The notes: generated by a model from the letters alone, not told the origin. 64,000 nucleotides of DNA from Escarpia spicata (GCA_963995525.1 CAXEFP010000908.1:124001-188000); one strand, 5' to 3'. Shown: positions 38,901-55,680, numbered from the stretch's first letter. Program-made: numbers and translations.

Positions 38901-41010
38901 AATGCATATCACAGCAAAACGGTATTTTTAGTGCACTTTTTTCGGCGGAAGGATCCTTAATGTGGTCTTATCCCAAATAGATGATTTGCATGTTACAAAT
39001 CTTCACGAAGGCTAGATTGATATCAAGCTACACACATAACTAGATTAACCCCAAATGGGAATGCAGGTTACCGTTTTATCCCCGTCACGTAAGTTACAAG
39101 AACATATTACGTAAGTTATAGGTGTGAAAACTCATCCCCATTTGAAGTTTTTTCTTGTCTAAAGCAGCAGTACCTTCAGTACTCACGAGACAAACATGTC
39201 CCATATCAAAGTGTTCGAAAAAAATTAATGCATATCACAGCAAAACGGTATTTGTAATGCACTTTTTTCGGCGGAAGGATATTTAATGTGGTCTTACCCC
39301 AAATAGATGTTTTGCATGTTACAAATCTTCACGAAGGCTAGATTGATATCAAGCTACACACATAACTAGATTAACCCCAAATGGGAATGCATGTTACCGT
39401 TTTATCCCCGTCACGTAAGTTACAAGAACATATTACGTAAGTTATAGGTGTGAAAACTCATCCCCATTTGATGTTTTATCTTGTCTAAAGCAGCTGTACA
39501 TTCAGTACTCACGAGACAAACATGTCCCATATCAAAATGTTCGAAAAAAATGAATGCATATCACATCAAAACGGTATTTGTAGTGCACTTTTTTCGGCGG
39601 AAGGATCCTTACTGTGGTCTTACCCCAAATATATGTTTTGCATGTTACAAATCTTCACGAAGGCTAGATTGATATCAAGCTACACACATAACTAGATTAA
39701 CCCCAAATGGGAATGCATGTTACCGTTTTATCCCCGTCACGTAAGTTACAAGAACATATTACGTAAGTTATAGGTGTGAAAACTCATCCCCATTTGATGT
39801 TTTATCTTGTCTAAAGCAGCAGTACATTCAGTACTCACGAGACAAACATGTCCCATGTCAAAATGTTCGAAAAAAATTAATGCATATCACAGCAAAACGG
39901 TATTTGTAGTGCACTTTTTTCGGCGGAAGGATCCTTAATGTGGTCTTACCCCAAATAGATGTTTTGCATGTTACAAATCTTCACGAAGGCTAGATTGATA
40001 TCAAGCTACACACATAACTAGATTAACCCCAAATGGGAATGCATGTTACCGTTTTATCCCCGTCACGTAAGTTACAAGAACATATTACGTAAGTTATAGG
40101 TATGAAAACTCATCCCCATTTGAAGTTTTTTCTTGTCTAAAGCAACAGTACCTTCAGTACTCACGAGACAAACATGTCCCATATCAAAGTGTTCGAAAAA
40201 AATTAATGCATATCACAGCAAAACGGTATTTGTAGTGCACTTTTTTCGGCGGAAGGATCTTTAATGTGGTCTTACCCCAAATAGATGTTATGCATGTTAC
40301 AAATCTTCACGAAGGCTAGATTGATATCAAGCTACACACATAACTAGATTAATCACAAATGGGAATGCATGTTACCGTTCTATCTCCGTCACGTAAGTTA
40401 CAAGAACATATTACGTAAGTTATAGGTGTGAAAACTAATCCCCATTTGAAGTTTTTTCTTATCTAAAGCAGCAGTACATTCAGTACTCACGAGACAAACA
40501 TGTCCCATGTCAAAGTGTTCGAAAAAAATTAATGCATATCACAGCAAAACGGTATTTTTAGTGCACTTTTTTCGGCGGAAGGATCCTTAATGTGGTCTTA
40601 TCCCAAATAGATGATTTGCATGTTACAAATCTTCACGAAGGCTAGATTGATATCAAGCTACACACATAACTAGATTAACCCCAAATGGGAATGCAGGTTA
40701 CCGTTTTATCCCCGTCACGTAAGTTACAAGAACATATTACGTAAGTTATAGGTGTGAAAACTCATCCCCATTTGAAGTTTTTTCTTGTCTAAAGCAGCAG
40801 TACCTTCAGTACTCACGAGACAAACATGTCCCATATCAAAGTGTTCGAAAAAAATTAATGCATATCACAGCAAAACGGTATTTGTAATGCACTTTTTTCG
40901 GCGGAAGGATATTTAATGTGGTCTTACCCCAAATAGATGTTTTGCATGTTACAAATCTTCACGAAGGCTAGATTGATATCAAGCTACACACATAACTAGA
41001 TTAACCCCAA

Positions 41011-42640
41011 ATGGGAATGCATGTTACCGTTTTATCCCCGTCACGTAAGTTACAAGAACATATTACGTAAGTTATAGGTGTGAAAACTCATCCCCATTTG
41101 ATGTTTTATCTTGTCTAAAGCAGCAGTACATTCAGTACTCACGAGACAAACATGTCCCATGTCAAAATGTTCGAAAAAAATTAATGCATATCACATCAAA
41201 ACGGTATTTGTAGTGCACTTTTTTCGGCGGAAGGATCCTTACTGTGGTCTTACCCCAAATATATGTTTTGCATGTTACAAATCTTCACGAAGGCTAGATT
41301 GATATCAAGCTACACACATAACTAGATTAACCCCAAATGGGAATGCATGTTACCGTTTTATCCCCGTCACGTAAGTTACAAGAACATATTACGTAAGTTA
41401 TAGGTGTGAAAACTCATCTCCATTTGATGTTTTATCTTGTCTAAAGCAGCAGTACATTCAGTACTCACGAGACAAACATGTCCCATGTCAAAATGTTCGA
41501 AAAAAATTAATGCATATCACAGCAAAACGGTATTTGTAGTGCACTTTTTTCGGCGGAAGGATCCTTAATGTGGTCTTACCCCAAATAGATGTTTTGCATG
41601 TTACAAATCTTCACGAAGGCTAGATTGATATCAAGCTACACACATAACTAGATTAACCCCAAATGGGAATGCATGTTACCGTTTTATCCCCGTCACGTAA
41701 GTTACAAGAACATATTACGTAAGTTATAGGTATGAAAACTCATCCCCATTTGAAGTTTTTTCTTGTCTAAAGCAGCAGTACCTTCAGTACTCACGAGACA
41801 AACATGTCCCATATCAAAGTGTTCGAAAAAAATTAATGCATATCACAGCAAAACGGTATTTGTAGTGCACTTTTTTCGGCGGAAGGATCTTTAATGTGGT
41901 CTTACCCCAAATAGATGTTATGCATGTTACAAATCTTCACGAAGGCTAGATTGATATCAAGCTACACACATAACTAGATTAATCACAAATGGGAATGCAT
42001 GTTACCGTTCTATCTCCGTCACGTAAGTTACAAGAACATATTACGTAAGTTATAGGTGTGAAAACTAATCCCCATTTGAAGTTTTTTCTTATCTAAAGCA
42101 GCAGTACATTCAGTACTCACGAGACAAACATGTCCCATGTCAAAGTGTTCGAAAAAAATTAATGCATATCACAGCAAAACGGTATTTTTAGTGCACTTTT
42201 TTCGGCGGAAGGATCCTTAATGTGGTCTTATCCCAAATAGATGATTTGCATGTTACAAATCTTCACGAAGGCTAGATTGATATCAAGCTACACACATAAC
42301 TAGATTAACCCCAAATGGGAATGCAGGTTACCGTTTTATCCCCGTCACGTAAGTTACAAGAACATATTACGTAAGTTATAGGTGTGAAAACTCATCCCCA
42401 TTTGAAGTTTTTTCTTGTCTAAAGCAGCAGTACCTTCAGTACTCACGAGACAAACATGTCCCATATCAAAGTGTTCGAAAAAAATTAATGCATATCACAG
42501 CAAAACGGTATTTGTAATGCACTTTTTTCGGCGGAAGGATATTTAATGTGGTCTTACCCCAAATAGATGTTTTGCATGTTACAAATCTTCACGAAGGCTA
42601 GATTGATATCAAGCTACACACATAACTAGATTAACCCCAA
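41011..42640. repeat. Representative 1630-bp higher-order repeat (A-B-C-D-E)
   Basis: Five monomers of types A, B, C, D, E in order; the next unit from 42641 repeats it almost without change, including the rare CTCATCTCCATT variant at 41416 and 43046. The unit before (from 39381) has the same order with private changes in A. Confidence 0.9.
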
Positions 42641-45600
42641 ATGGGAATGCATGTTACCGTTTTATCCCCGTCACGTAAGTTACAAGAACATATTACGTAA
42701 GTTATAGGTGTGAAAACTCATCCCCATTTGATGTTTTATCTTGTCTAAAGCAGCAGTACATTCAGTACTCACGAGACAAACATGTCCCATGTCAAAATGT
42801 TCGAAAAAAATTAATGCATATCACATCAAAACGGTATTTGTAGTGCACTTTTTTCGGCGGAAGGATCCTTACTGTGGTCTTACCCCAAATATATGTTTTG
42901 CATGTTACAAATCTTCACGAAGGCTAGATTGATATCAAGCTACACACATAACTAGATTAACCCCAAATGGGAATGCATGTTACCGTTTTATCCCCGTCAC
43001 GTAAGTTACAAGAACATATTACGTAAGTTATAGGTGTGAAAACTCATCTCCATTTGATGTTTTATCTTGTCTAAAGCAGCAGTACATTCAGTACTCACGA
43101 GACAAACATGTCCCATGTCAAAATGTTCGAAAAAAATTAATGCATATCACAGCAAAACGGTATTTGTAGTGCACTTTTTTCGGCGGAAGGATCCTTAATG
43201 TGGTCTTACCCCAAATAGATGTTTTGCATGTTACAAATCTTCACGAAGGCTAGATTGATATCAAGCTACACACATAACTAGATTAACCCCAAATGGGAAT
43301 GCATGTTACCGTTTTATCCCCGTCACGTAAGTTACAAGAACATATTACGTAAGTTATAGGTATGAAAACTCATCCCCATTTGAAGTTTTTTCTTGTCTAA
43401 AGCAGCAGTACCTTCAGTACTCACGAGACAAACATGTCCCATATCAAAGTGTTCGAAAAAAATTAATGCATATCACAGCAAAACGGTATTTGTAGTGCAC
43501 TTTTTTCGGCGGAAGGATCTTTAATGTGGTCTTACCCCAAATAGATGTTATGCATGTTACAAATCTTCACGAAGGCTAGATTGATATCAAGCTACACACA
43601 TAACTAGATTAATCACAAATGGGAATGCATGTTACCGTTCTATCTCCGTCACGTAAGTTACAAGAACATATTACGTAAGTTATAGGTGTGAAAACTAATC
43701 CCCATTTGAAGTTTTTTCTTATCTAAAGCAGCAGTACATTCAGTACTCACGAGACAAACATGTCCCATGTCAAAGTGTTCGAAAAAAATTAATGCATATC
43801 ACAGCAAAACGGTATTTGTAGTGCACTTTTTTCGGCGGAAGGATCCTTAATGTGGTCTTATCCCAAATAGATGATTTGCATGTTACAAATCTTCACGAAG
43901 GCTAGATTGATATCAAGCTACACACATAACTAGATTAACCCCAAATGGGAATGCAGGTTACCGTTTTATCCCCGTCACGTAAGTTACAAGAACATATTAC
44001 GTAAGTTATAGGTGTGAAAACTCATCCCCATTTGAAGTTTTTTCTTGTCTAAAGCAGCAGTACCTTCAGTACTCACGAGACAAACATGTCCCATATCAAA
44101 GTGTTCGAAAAAAATTAATGCATATCACAGCAAAACGGTATTTGTAATGCACTTTTTTCGGCGGAAGGATATTTAATGTGGTCTTACCCCAAATAGATGT
44201 TTTGCATGTTACAAATCTTCACGAAGGCTAGATTGATATCAAGCTACACACATAACTAGATTAACCCCAAATGGGAATGCATGTTACCGTTTTATCCCCG
44301 TCACGTAAGTTACAAGAACATATTACGTAAGTTATAGGTGTGAAAACTCATCCCCATTTGATGTTTTATCTTGTCTAAAGCAGCAGTACATTCAGTACTC
44401 ACGAGACAAACATGTCCCATGTCAAAATGTTCGAAAAAAATTAATGCATATCACAGCAAAACGGTATTTGTAGTGCACTTTTTTCGGCGGAAGGATCCTT
44501 ACTGTGGTCTTACCCCAAATAGATGTTTTGCATGTTACAAATCTTCACGAAGGCTAGATTGATATCAAGCTACACACATAACTAGATTAACCCCAAATGG
44601 GAATGCATGTTACCGTTTTATCCCCGTCACGTAAGTTACAAGAACATATTACGTAAGTTATAGGTGTGAAAACTCATCCCCATTTGATGTTTTATCTTGT
44701 CTAAAGCAGCAGTACATTCAGTACTCACGAGACAAACATGTCCCATGTCAAAATGTTCGAAACAAATTAATGCATATCACAGCAAAACGGTATTTGTAGT
44801 GCACTTTTTTCGGCGGAAGGATCCTTACTGTGGTCTTACCCCAAATAGATGTTTTGCATGTTACAAATCTTCACGAAGGCTAGATTGATATCAAGCTACA
44901 CACATAACTAGATTAACCCCAAATGGGAATGCATGTTACCGTTTTATCCCCGTCACGTAAGTTACAAGAACATATTACGTAAGTTATAGGTGTGAAAACT
45001 CATCCCCATTTGATGTTTTATCTTGTCTAAAGCAGCAGTACATTCAGTACTCACGAGACAAACATGTCCCATGTCAAAATGTTCGAAACAAATTAATGCA
45101 TATCACAGCAAAACGGTATTTGTAGTGCACTTTTTTCGGCGGAAGGATCCTTACTGTGGTCTTACCCCAAATAGATGTTTTGCATGTTACAAATCTTCAC
45201 GAAAGCTAGATTGATATCAAGCTACACACATAACTAGATTAACCCCAAATGGGAATGCATGTTACCGTTTTATCCCCGTCACGTAAGTTACAAGAACATA
45301 TTACGTAAGTTATAGGTGTGAAAACTCATCCCCATTTGATGTTTTATCTTGTCTAAAGCAGCAGTACATTCAGTACTCACGAGACAAACATGTCCCATGT
45401 CAAAATGTTCGAAAAAAATTAATGCATATCACAGCAAAACGGTATTTGTAGTGCACTTTTTTCGGCGGAAGGATCCTTAATGTGGTCTTACCCCAAATAG
45501 ATGTTTTGCATGTTACAAATCTTCACGAAGGCTAGATTGATATCAAGCTACACACATAACTAGATTAACCCCAAATGGGAATGCATGTTACCGTTTTATC

Positions 45601-48600
45601 CCCGTCACGTAAGTTACAAGAACGTATTACGTAAGTTATAGGTATGAAAACTCATCCCCATTTGAAGTTTTTTCTTGTCTAAAGCAGCAGTACCTTCAGT
45701 ACTCACGAGACAAACATGTCCCATATCAAAGTGTTCGAAAAAAATTAATGCATATCACAGCAAAACGGTATTTGTAGTGCACTTTTTTCGGCGGAAGGAT
45801 CTTTAATGTGGTCTTACCCCAAATAGATGTTATGCATGTTACAAATCTTCACGAAGGCTAGATTGATATCAAGCTACACACATAACTAGATTAATCACAA
45901 ATGGGAATGCATGTTACCGTTCTATCTCCGTCACGTAAGTTACAAGAACATATTACGTAAGTTATAGGTGTGAAAACTAATCCCCATTTGAAGTTTTTTC
46001 TTATCTAAAGCAGCAGTACATTCAGTACTCACGAGACAAACATGTCCCATGTCAAAGTGTTCGAAAAAAATTAATGCATATCACAGCAAAACAGTATTTG
46101 TAGTGCACTTTTTTCGGCGGAAGGATCCTTAATGTGGTCTTATCCCAAATAGATGATTTGCATGTTACAAATCTTCACGAAGGCTAGATTGATATCAAGC
46201 TACACACATAACTAGATTAACCCCAAATGGGAATGCAGGTTACCGTTTTATCCCCGTCACGTAAGTTACAAGAACATATTACGTAAGTTATAGGTGTGAA
46301 AACTCATCCCCATTTGAAGTTTTTTCTTGTCTAAAGCAGCAGTACCTTCAGTACTCACGAGACAAACATGTCCCATATCAAAGTGTTCGAAAAAAATTAA
46401 TGCATATCACAGCAAAACGGTATTTGTAATGCACTTTTTTCGGCGGAAGGATATTTAATGTGGTCTTACCCCAAATAGATGTTTTGCATGTTACAAATCT
46501 TCACGAAGGCTAGATTGATATCAAGCTACACACATAACTAGATTAACCCCAAATGGGAATGCATGTTACCGTTTTATCCCCGTCACGTAAGTTACAAGAA
46601 CATATTACGTAAGTTATAGGTGTGAAAACTCATCCCCATTTGATGTTTTATGTTATCTAAAGCAGCAGTACATTCAGTACTCACGAGACAAACATGTCCC
46701 ATGTCAAAATGTTCGAAAAAAATTAATGCATATCACAGCAAAACGGTATTTGTAGTGCACTTTTTTCGGCGGAAGGATCCTTACTGTGGTCTTACCCCAA
46801 ATAGATGTTTTGCATGTTACAAATCTTCACGAAGGCTAGATTGATATCAAGCTACACACATAACTAGATTAACCCCAAATGGGAATGCATGTTACCGTTT
46901 TATCCCCGTCACGTAAGTTACAAGAACATATTACGTAAGTTATAGGTGTGAAAACTCATCCCCATTTGAAGTTTTTTCTTGTCTAAAGCAGCAGTACCTT
47001 CAGTACTCACGAGACAAACATGTCCCATATCAAAGTGTTCGAAAAAAATTAATGCATATCACAGCAAAACGGTATTTGTAGTGCACTTTTTTCGGCGGAA
47101 GGATCCTTAATGTGGTCTTACCCCAAATAGATGTTTTGCATGTTACAAATCTTCACGAAGGCTAGATTTATATCAAGCTACACACATAACTAGATTAATC
47201 ACAAATGGGAATGCATGTTACCGTTCTATCTCCGTCACGTAAGTTACAAGAACATATTACGTAAGTTATAGGTGTGAAAACTAATCCCCATTTGAAGTTT
47301 TTTCTTATCTAAAGCAGCAGTACCTTCAGTACTCACGAGACAAAGATGTCCCATATCAAAGTGTTCGAAAAAAATTAATGCATATCACAGCAAAACGGTA
47401 TTTGTAGTGCACTTTTTTCGGCGGAAGGATCTTTAATGTGGTCTTACCCCAAATAGATGTTATGCATGTTACAAATCTTCACGAAGGCTAGATTGATATC
47501 AAGCTACACACATAACTAGATTAATCACAAATGGGAATGCATGTTACCGTTCTATCTCCGTCACGTAAGTTACAAGAACATATTACGTAAGTTATAGGTG
47601 TGAAAACTAATCCCCATTTGAAGTTTTTTCTTATCTAAAGCAGCAGTACATTCAGTACTCACGAGACAAACATGTCCCATGTCAAAGTGTTCGAAAAAAA
47701 TTCATGCATATCACAGCAAAACGGTATTTGTAGTGCACTTTTTTCGGCGGAAGGATCCTTAATGTGGTCTTATCCCAAATAGATGATTTGCATGTTACAA
47801 ATCTTCACGAAGGCTAGATTGATATCAAGCTACACACATAACTAGATTAACCCCAAATGGGAATGCATGTTACCGTTTTATCCCCGTCACGTAAGTTACA
47901 AGAACATATTACGTAAGTTATAGGTGTGAAAACTCATCCCCATTTGAAGTTTTTTCTTGTGTAAAGCAGCAGTACCTTCAGTACTCACGAGACAAACATG
48001 TCCCATATCAAAGTGTTCGAAAAAAATTAATGCATATCACAGCAAAACGGTATTTGTAATGCACTTTTTTTGGCGGAAGGATATTTAATGTGGTCTTACC
48101 CCAAATAGATGTTTTGCATGTTACAAATCTTCACGAAGGCTAGATTGATATCAAGCTACACACATAACTAGATTAACCCCAAATGGGAATGCATGTTACC
48201 GTTTTATCCCCGTCACGTAAGTTACAAGAACATATTACGTAAGTTATAGGTGTGAAAACTCATCCCCATTTGATGTTTTATCTTGTCTAAAGCAGCAGTA
48301 CATTCAGTACTCACGAGACAAACATGTCCCATGTCAAAATGTTCGAAAAAAATTAATGCATATCACATCAAAACGGTATTTGTAGTGCACTTTTTTCGGC
48401 GGAAGGATCCTTACTGTGGTCTTACCCCAAATATATGTTTTGCATGTTACAAATCTTCACGAAGGCTAGATTGATATCAAGCTACACACATAACTAGATT
48501 AACCCCAAATGGGAATGCATGTTACCGTTTTATCCCCGTCACGTAAGTTACAAGAACATATTACGTAAGTTATAGGTGTGAAAACTCATCCCCATTTGAT

Positions 48601-51600
48601 GTTTTATGTTGTCTAAAGCAGCAGTACATTCAGTACTCACGAGACAAACATGTCCCATGTCAAAATGTTCGAAAAAAATTAATGCATATCACAGCAAAAC
48701 GGTATTTGTAGTGCACTTTTTTCGGCGGAAGGATCCTTACTGTGGTCTTACCCCAAATAGATGTTTTGCATGTTACAAATCTTCACGAAGGCTAGATTGA
48801 TATCAAGCTACACACATAACTAGATTAACCCCAAATGGGAATGCATGTTACCGTTTTATCCCCGTCACGTAAGTTACAAGAACATATTACGTAAGTTATA
48901 GGTGTGAAAACTCATCCCCATTTGATGTTTTATCTTGTCTAAAGCAGCAGTACATTCAGTACTCACGAGACAAACATGTCCCATGTCAAAATGTTCGAAA
49001 CAAATTAATGCATATCACAGCAAAACGGTATTTGTAGTGCACTTTTTTCGGCGGAAGGATCCTTACTGTGGTCTTACCCCAAATAGATGTTTTGCATGTT
49101 ACAAATCTTCACGAAGGCTAGATTGATATCAAGCTACACACATAACTAGATTAACCCCAAATGGGAATGCATGTTACCGTTTTATCCCCGTCACGTAAGT
49201 TACAAGAACATATTACGTAAGTTATAGGTGTGAAAACTCATCCCCATTTGATGTTTTATGTTGTCTAAAGCAGCAGTACATTCAGTACTCACGAGACAAA
49301 CATGTCCCATGTCAAAATGTTCGAAAAAAATTAATGCATATCACAGCAAAACGGTATTTGTAGTGCACTTTTTTCGGCGGAAGGATCCTTACTGTGGTCT
49401 TACCCCAAATAGATGTTTTGCATGTTACAAATCTTCACGAAGGCTAGATTGATATCAAGCTACACACATAACTAGATTAACCCCAAATGGGAATGCATGT
49501 TACCGTTTTATCCCCGTCACGTAAGTTACAAGAACATATTACGTAAGTTATAGGTGTGAAAACTCATCCCCATTTGATGTTTTATCTTGTCTAAAGCAGC
49601 AGTACATTCAGTACTCACGAGACAAACATGTCCCATGTCAAAATGTTCGAAACAAATTAATGCATATCACAGCAAAACGGTATTTGTAGTGCACTTTTTT
49701 CGGCGGAAGGATCCTTACTGTGGTCTTACCCCAAATAGATGTTTTGCATGTTACAAATCTTCACGAAGGCTAGATTGATATCAAGCTACACACATAACTA
49801 GATTAACCCCAAATGGGAATGCATGTTACCGTTTTATCCCCGTCACGTAAGTTACAAGAACATATTACGTAAGTTATAGGTGTGAAAACTCATCCCCATT
49901 TGAAGTTTTTTCTTGTCTAAAGCAGCAGTACCTTCAGTACTCACGAGACAAACATGTCCCATATCAAAGTGTTCGAAAAAAATTAATGCATATCACAGCA
50001 AAACGGTATTTGTAGTGCACTTTTTTCGGCGGAAGGATCCTTAATGTGGTCTTACCCCAAATAGATGTTTTGCATGTTACAAATCTTCACGAAGGCTAGA
50101 TTTATATCAAGCTACACACATAACTAGATTAATCACAAATGGGAATGCATGTTACCGTTCTATCTCCGTCACGTAAGTTACAAGAACATATTACGTAAGT
50201 TATAGGTGTGAAAACTAATCCCCATTTGAAGTTTTTTCTTATCTAAAGCAGCAGTACCTTCAGTACTCACGAGACAAACATGTCCCATATCAAAGTGTTC
50301 GAAAAAAATTAATGCATATCACAGCAAAACGGTATTTGTAGTGCACTTTTTTCGGCGGAAGGATCTTTAATGTGGTCTTACCCCAAATAGATGTTATGCA
50401 TGTTACAAATCTTCACGAAGGCTAGATTGATATCAAGCTACACACATAACTAGATTAATCACAAATGGGAATGCATGTTACCGTTCTATCTCCGTCACGT
50501 AAGTTACAAGAACATATTACGTAAGTTATAGGTGTGAAAACTAATCCCCATTTGAAGTTTTTTCTTATCTAAAGCAGCAGTACATTCAGTACTCACGAGA
50601 CAAACATGTCCCATGTCAAAGTGTTCGAAAAAAATTCATGCATATCACAGCAAAACGGTATTTGTAGTGCACTTTTTTCGGCGGAAGGATCCTTAATGTG
50701 GTCTTATCCCAAATAGATGATTTGCATGTTACAAATCTTCACGAAGGCTAGATTGATATCAAGCTACACACATAACTAGATTAACCCCAAATGGGAATGC
50801 ATGTTACCGTTTTATCCCCGTCACGTAAGTTACAAGAACATATTACGTAAGTTATAGGTGTGAAAACTCATCCCCATTTGAAGTTTTTTCTTGTGTAAAG
50901 CAGCAGTACCTTCAGTACTCACGAGACAAACATGTCCCATATCAAAGTGTTCGAAAAAAATTAATGCATATCACAGCAAAACGGTATTTGTAATGCACTT
51001 TTTTTGGCGGAAGGATATTTAATGTGGTCTTACCCCAAATAGATGTTTTGCATGTTACAAATCTTCACGAAGGCTAGATTGATATCAAGCTACACACATA
51101 ACTAGATTAACCCCAAATGGGAATGCATGTTACCGTTTTATCCCCGTCACGTAAGTTACAAGAACATATTACGTAAGTTATAGGTGTGAAAACTCATCCC
51201 CATTTGATGTTTTATCTTGTCTAAAGCAGCAGTACATTCAGTACTCACGAGACAAACATGTCCCATGTCAAAATGTTCGAAAAAAATTAATGCATATCAC
51301 AGCAAAACGGTATTTGTAGTGCACTTTTTTCGGCGGAAGGATCCTTACTGTGGTCTTACCCCAAATAGATGTTTTGCATGTTACAAATCTTCACGAAGGC
51401 TAGATTGATATCAAGCTACACACATAACTAGATTAACCCCAAATGGGAATGCATGTTACCGTTTTATCCCCGTCACGTAAGTTACAAGAACATATTACGT
51501 AAGTTATAGGTGTGAAAACTCATCCCCATTTGATGTTTTATCTTGTCTAAAGCAGCAGTACATTCAGTACTCACGAGACAAACATGTCCCATGTCAAAAT

Positions 51601-54600
51601 GTTCGAAACAAATTAATGCATATCACAGCAAAACGGTATTTGTAGTGCACTTTTTTCGGCGGAAGGATCCTTACTGTGGTCTTACCCCAAATAGATGTTT
51701 TGCATGTTACAAATCTTCACGAAGGCTAGATTGATATCAAGCTACACACATAACTAGATTAACCCCAAATGGGAATGCATGTTACCGTTTTATCCCCGTC
51801 ACGTAAGTTACAAGAACATATTACGTAAGTTATAGGTGTGAAAACTCATCCCCATTTGAAGTTTTTTCTTGTCTAAAGCAGCAGTACCTTCAGTACTCAC
51901 GAGACAAACATGTCCCATATCAAAGTGTTCGAAAAAAATTAATGCATATCACAGCAAAACGGTATTTGTAGTGCACTTTTTTCGGCGGAAGGATCCTTAA
52001 TGTGGTCTTACCCCAAATAGATGTTTTGCATGTTACAAATCTTCACGAAGGCTAGATTTATATCAAGCTACACACATAACTAGATTAATCACAAATGGGA
52101 ATGCATGTTACCGTTCTATCTCCGTCACGTAAGTTACAAGAACATATTACGTAAGTTATAGGTGTGAAAACTAATCCCCATTTGAAGTTTTTTCTTATCT
52201 AAAGCAGCAGTACCTTCAGTACTCACGAGACAAACATGTCCCATATCAAAGTGTTCGAAAAAAATTAATGCATATCACAGCAAAACGGTATTTGTAGTGC
52301 ACTTTTTTCGGCGGAAGGATCTTTAATGTGGTCTTACCCCAAATAGATGTTATGCATGTTACAAATCTTCACGAAGGCTAGATTGATATCAAGCTACACA
52401 CATAACTAGATTAATCACAAATGGGAATGCATGTTACCGTTCTATCTCCGTCACGTAAGTTACAAGAACATATTACGTAAGTTATAGGTGTGAAAACTAA
52501 TCCCCATTTGAAGTTTTTTCTTATCTAAAGCAGCAGTACATTCAGTACTCACGAGACAAACATGTCCCATGTCAAAGTGTTCGAAAAAAATTCATGCATA
52601 TCACAGCAAAACGGTATTTGTAGTGCACTTTTTTCGGCGGAAGGATCCTTAATGTGGTCTTATCCCAAATAGATGATTTGCATGTTACAAATCTTCACGA
52701 AGGCTAGATTGATATCAAGCTACACACATAACTAGATTAACCCCAAATGGGAATGCATGTTACCGTTTTATCCCCGTCACGTAAGTTACAAGAACATATT
52801 ACGTAAGTTATAGGTGTGAAAACTCATCCCCATTTGAAGTTTTTTCTTGTGTAAAGCAGCAGTACCTTCAGTACTCACGAGACAAACATGTCCCATATCA
52901 AAGTGTTCGAAAAAAATTAATGCATATCACAGCAAAACGGTATTTGTAATGCACTTTTTTTGGCGGAAGGATATTTAATGTGGTCTTACCCCAAATAGAT
53001 GTTTTGCATGTTACAAATCTTCACGAAGGCTAGATTGATATCAAGCTACACACATAACTAGATTAACCCCAAATGGGAATGCATGTTACCGTTTTATCCC
53101 CGTCACGTAAGTTACAAGAACATATTACGTAAGTTATAGGTGTGAAAACTCATCCCCATTTGATGTTTTATCTTGTCTAAAGCAGCAGTACATTCAGTAC
53201 TCACGAGACAAACATGTCCCATGTCAAAATGTTCGAAAAAAATTAATGCATATCACATCAAAACGGTATTTGTAGTGCACTTTTTTCGGCGGAAGGATCC
53301 TTACTGTGGTCTTACCCCAAATATATGTTTTGCATGTTACAAATCTTCACGAAGGCTAGATTGATATCAAGCTACACACATAACTAGATTAACCCCAAAT
53401 GGGAATGCATGTTACCGTTTTATCCCCGTCACGTAAGTTACAAGAACATATTACGTAAGTTATAGGTGTGAAAACTCATCCCCATTTGATGTTTTATCTT
53501 GTCTAAAGCAGCAGTACATTCAGTACTCACGAGACAAACATGTCCCATGTCAAAATGTTCGAAAAAAATTAATGCATATCACAGCAAAACGGTATTTGTA
53601 GTGCACTTTTTTCGGCGGAAGGATCTTTAATGTGGTCTTACCCCAAATAGATGTTATGCATGTTACAAATCTTCACGAAGGCTAGATTGATATCAAGCTA
53701 CACACATAACTAGATTAATCACAAATGGGAATGCATGTTACCGTTCTATCTCCGTCACGTAAGTTACAAGAACATATTACGTAAGTTATAGGTGTGAAAA
53801 CTAATCCCCATTTGAAGTTTTTTCTTATCTAAAGCAGCAGTACATTCAGTACTCACGAGACAAACATGTCCCATGTCAAAGTGTTCGAAAAAAATTAATG
53901 CATATCACAGCAAAACGGTATTTGTAGTGCACTTTTTTCGGCGGAAGGATCCTTAATGTGGTCTTATCCCAAATAGATGATTTGCATGTTACAAATCTTC
54001 ACGAAGGCTAGATTGATATCAAGCTACACACATAACTAGATTAACCCCAAATGGGAATGCAGGTTACCGTTTTATCCCCGTCACGTAAGTTACAAGAACA
54101 TATTACGTAAGTTATAGGTGTGAAAACTCATCCCCATTTGAAGTTTTTTCTTGTCTAAAGCAGCAGTACCTTCAGTACTCACGAGACAAACATGTCCCAT
54201 ATCAAAGTGTTCGAAAAAAATTAATGCATATCACAGCAAAACGGTATTTGTAATGCACTTTTTTCGGCGGAAGGATATTTAATGTGGTCTTACCCCAAAT
54301 AGATGTTTTGCATGTTACAAATCTTCACGAAGGCTAGATTGATATCAAGCTACACACATAACTAGATTAACCCCAAATGGGAATGCATGTTACCGTTTTA
54401 TCCCCGTCACGTAAGTTACAAGAACATATTACGTAAGTTATAGGTGTGAAAACTCATCCCCATTTGATGTTTTATCTTGTCTAAAGCAGCAGTACATTCA
54501 GTACTCACGAGACAAACATGTCCCATGTCAAAATGTTCGAAAAAAATTAATGCATATCACAGCAAAACGGTATTTGTAGTGCACTTTTTTCGGCGGAAGG

Positions 54601-55680
54601 ATCCTTACTGTGGTCTTACCCCAAATATATGTTTTGCATGTTACAAATCTTCACGAAGGCTAGATTGATATCAAGCTACACACATAACTAGATTAACCCC
54701 AAATGGGAATGCATGTTACCGTTTTATCCCCGTCACGTAAGTTACAAGAACATATTACGTAAGTTATAGGTGTGAAAACTCATCCCCATTTGAAGTTATT
54801 TCTTGTCTAAAGCAGCAGTACCTTCAGTACTCACGAGACAAACATGTCCCATGTCAAAATGTTCGAAAAAAATTAATGCATATCACAGCAAAACGGTATT
54901 TGTAGTGCACTTTTTTCGGCGGAAGGATCCTTAATGTGGTCTTACCCCAAATAGATGTTTTGCATGTTACAAATCTTCACGAAGGCTAGATTGATATCAA
55001 GCTACACACATAACTAGATTAACCCCAAATGGGAATGCATGTTACCGTTTTATCCCCGTCACGTAAGTTACAAGAACATATTACGTAAGTTATAGGTATG
55101 AAAACTCATCCCCATTTGAAGTTTTTTCTTGTCTAAAGCAGCAGTACCTTCAGTACTCACGAGACAAACATGTCCCATATCAAAGTGTTCGAAAAAAATT
55201 AATGCATATCACAGCAAAACGGTATTTGTAGTGCACTTTTTTCGGCGGAAGGATCTTTAATGTGGTCTTACCCCAAATAGATGTTATGCATGTTACAAAT
55301 CTTCACGAAGGCTAGATTGATATCAAGCTACACACATAACTAGATTAATCACAAATGGGAATGCATGTTACCGTTCTATCTCCGTCACGTAAGTTACAAG
55401 AACATATTACGTAAGTTATAGGTGTGAAAACTAATCCCCATTTGAAGTTTTTTCTTATCTAAAGCAGCAGTACATTCAGTACTCACGAGACAAACATGTC
55501 CCATGTCAAAGTGTTCGAAAAAAATTAATGCATATCACAGCAAAACGGTATTTGTAGTGCACTTTTTTCGGCGGAAGGATCCTTAATGTGGTCTTATCCC
55601 AAATAGATGATTTGCATGTTACAAATCTTCACGAAGGCTAGATTGATATCAAGCTACACACATAACTAGATTAACCCCAA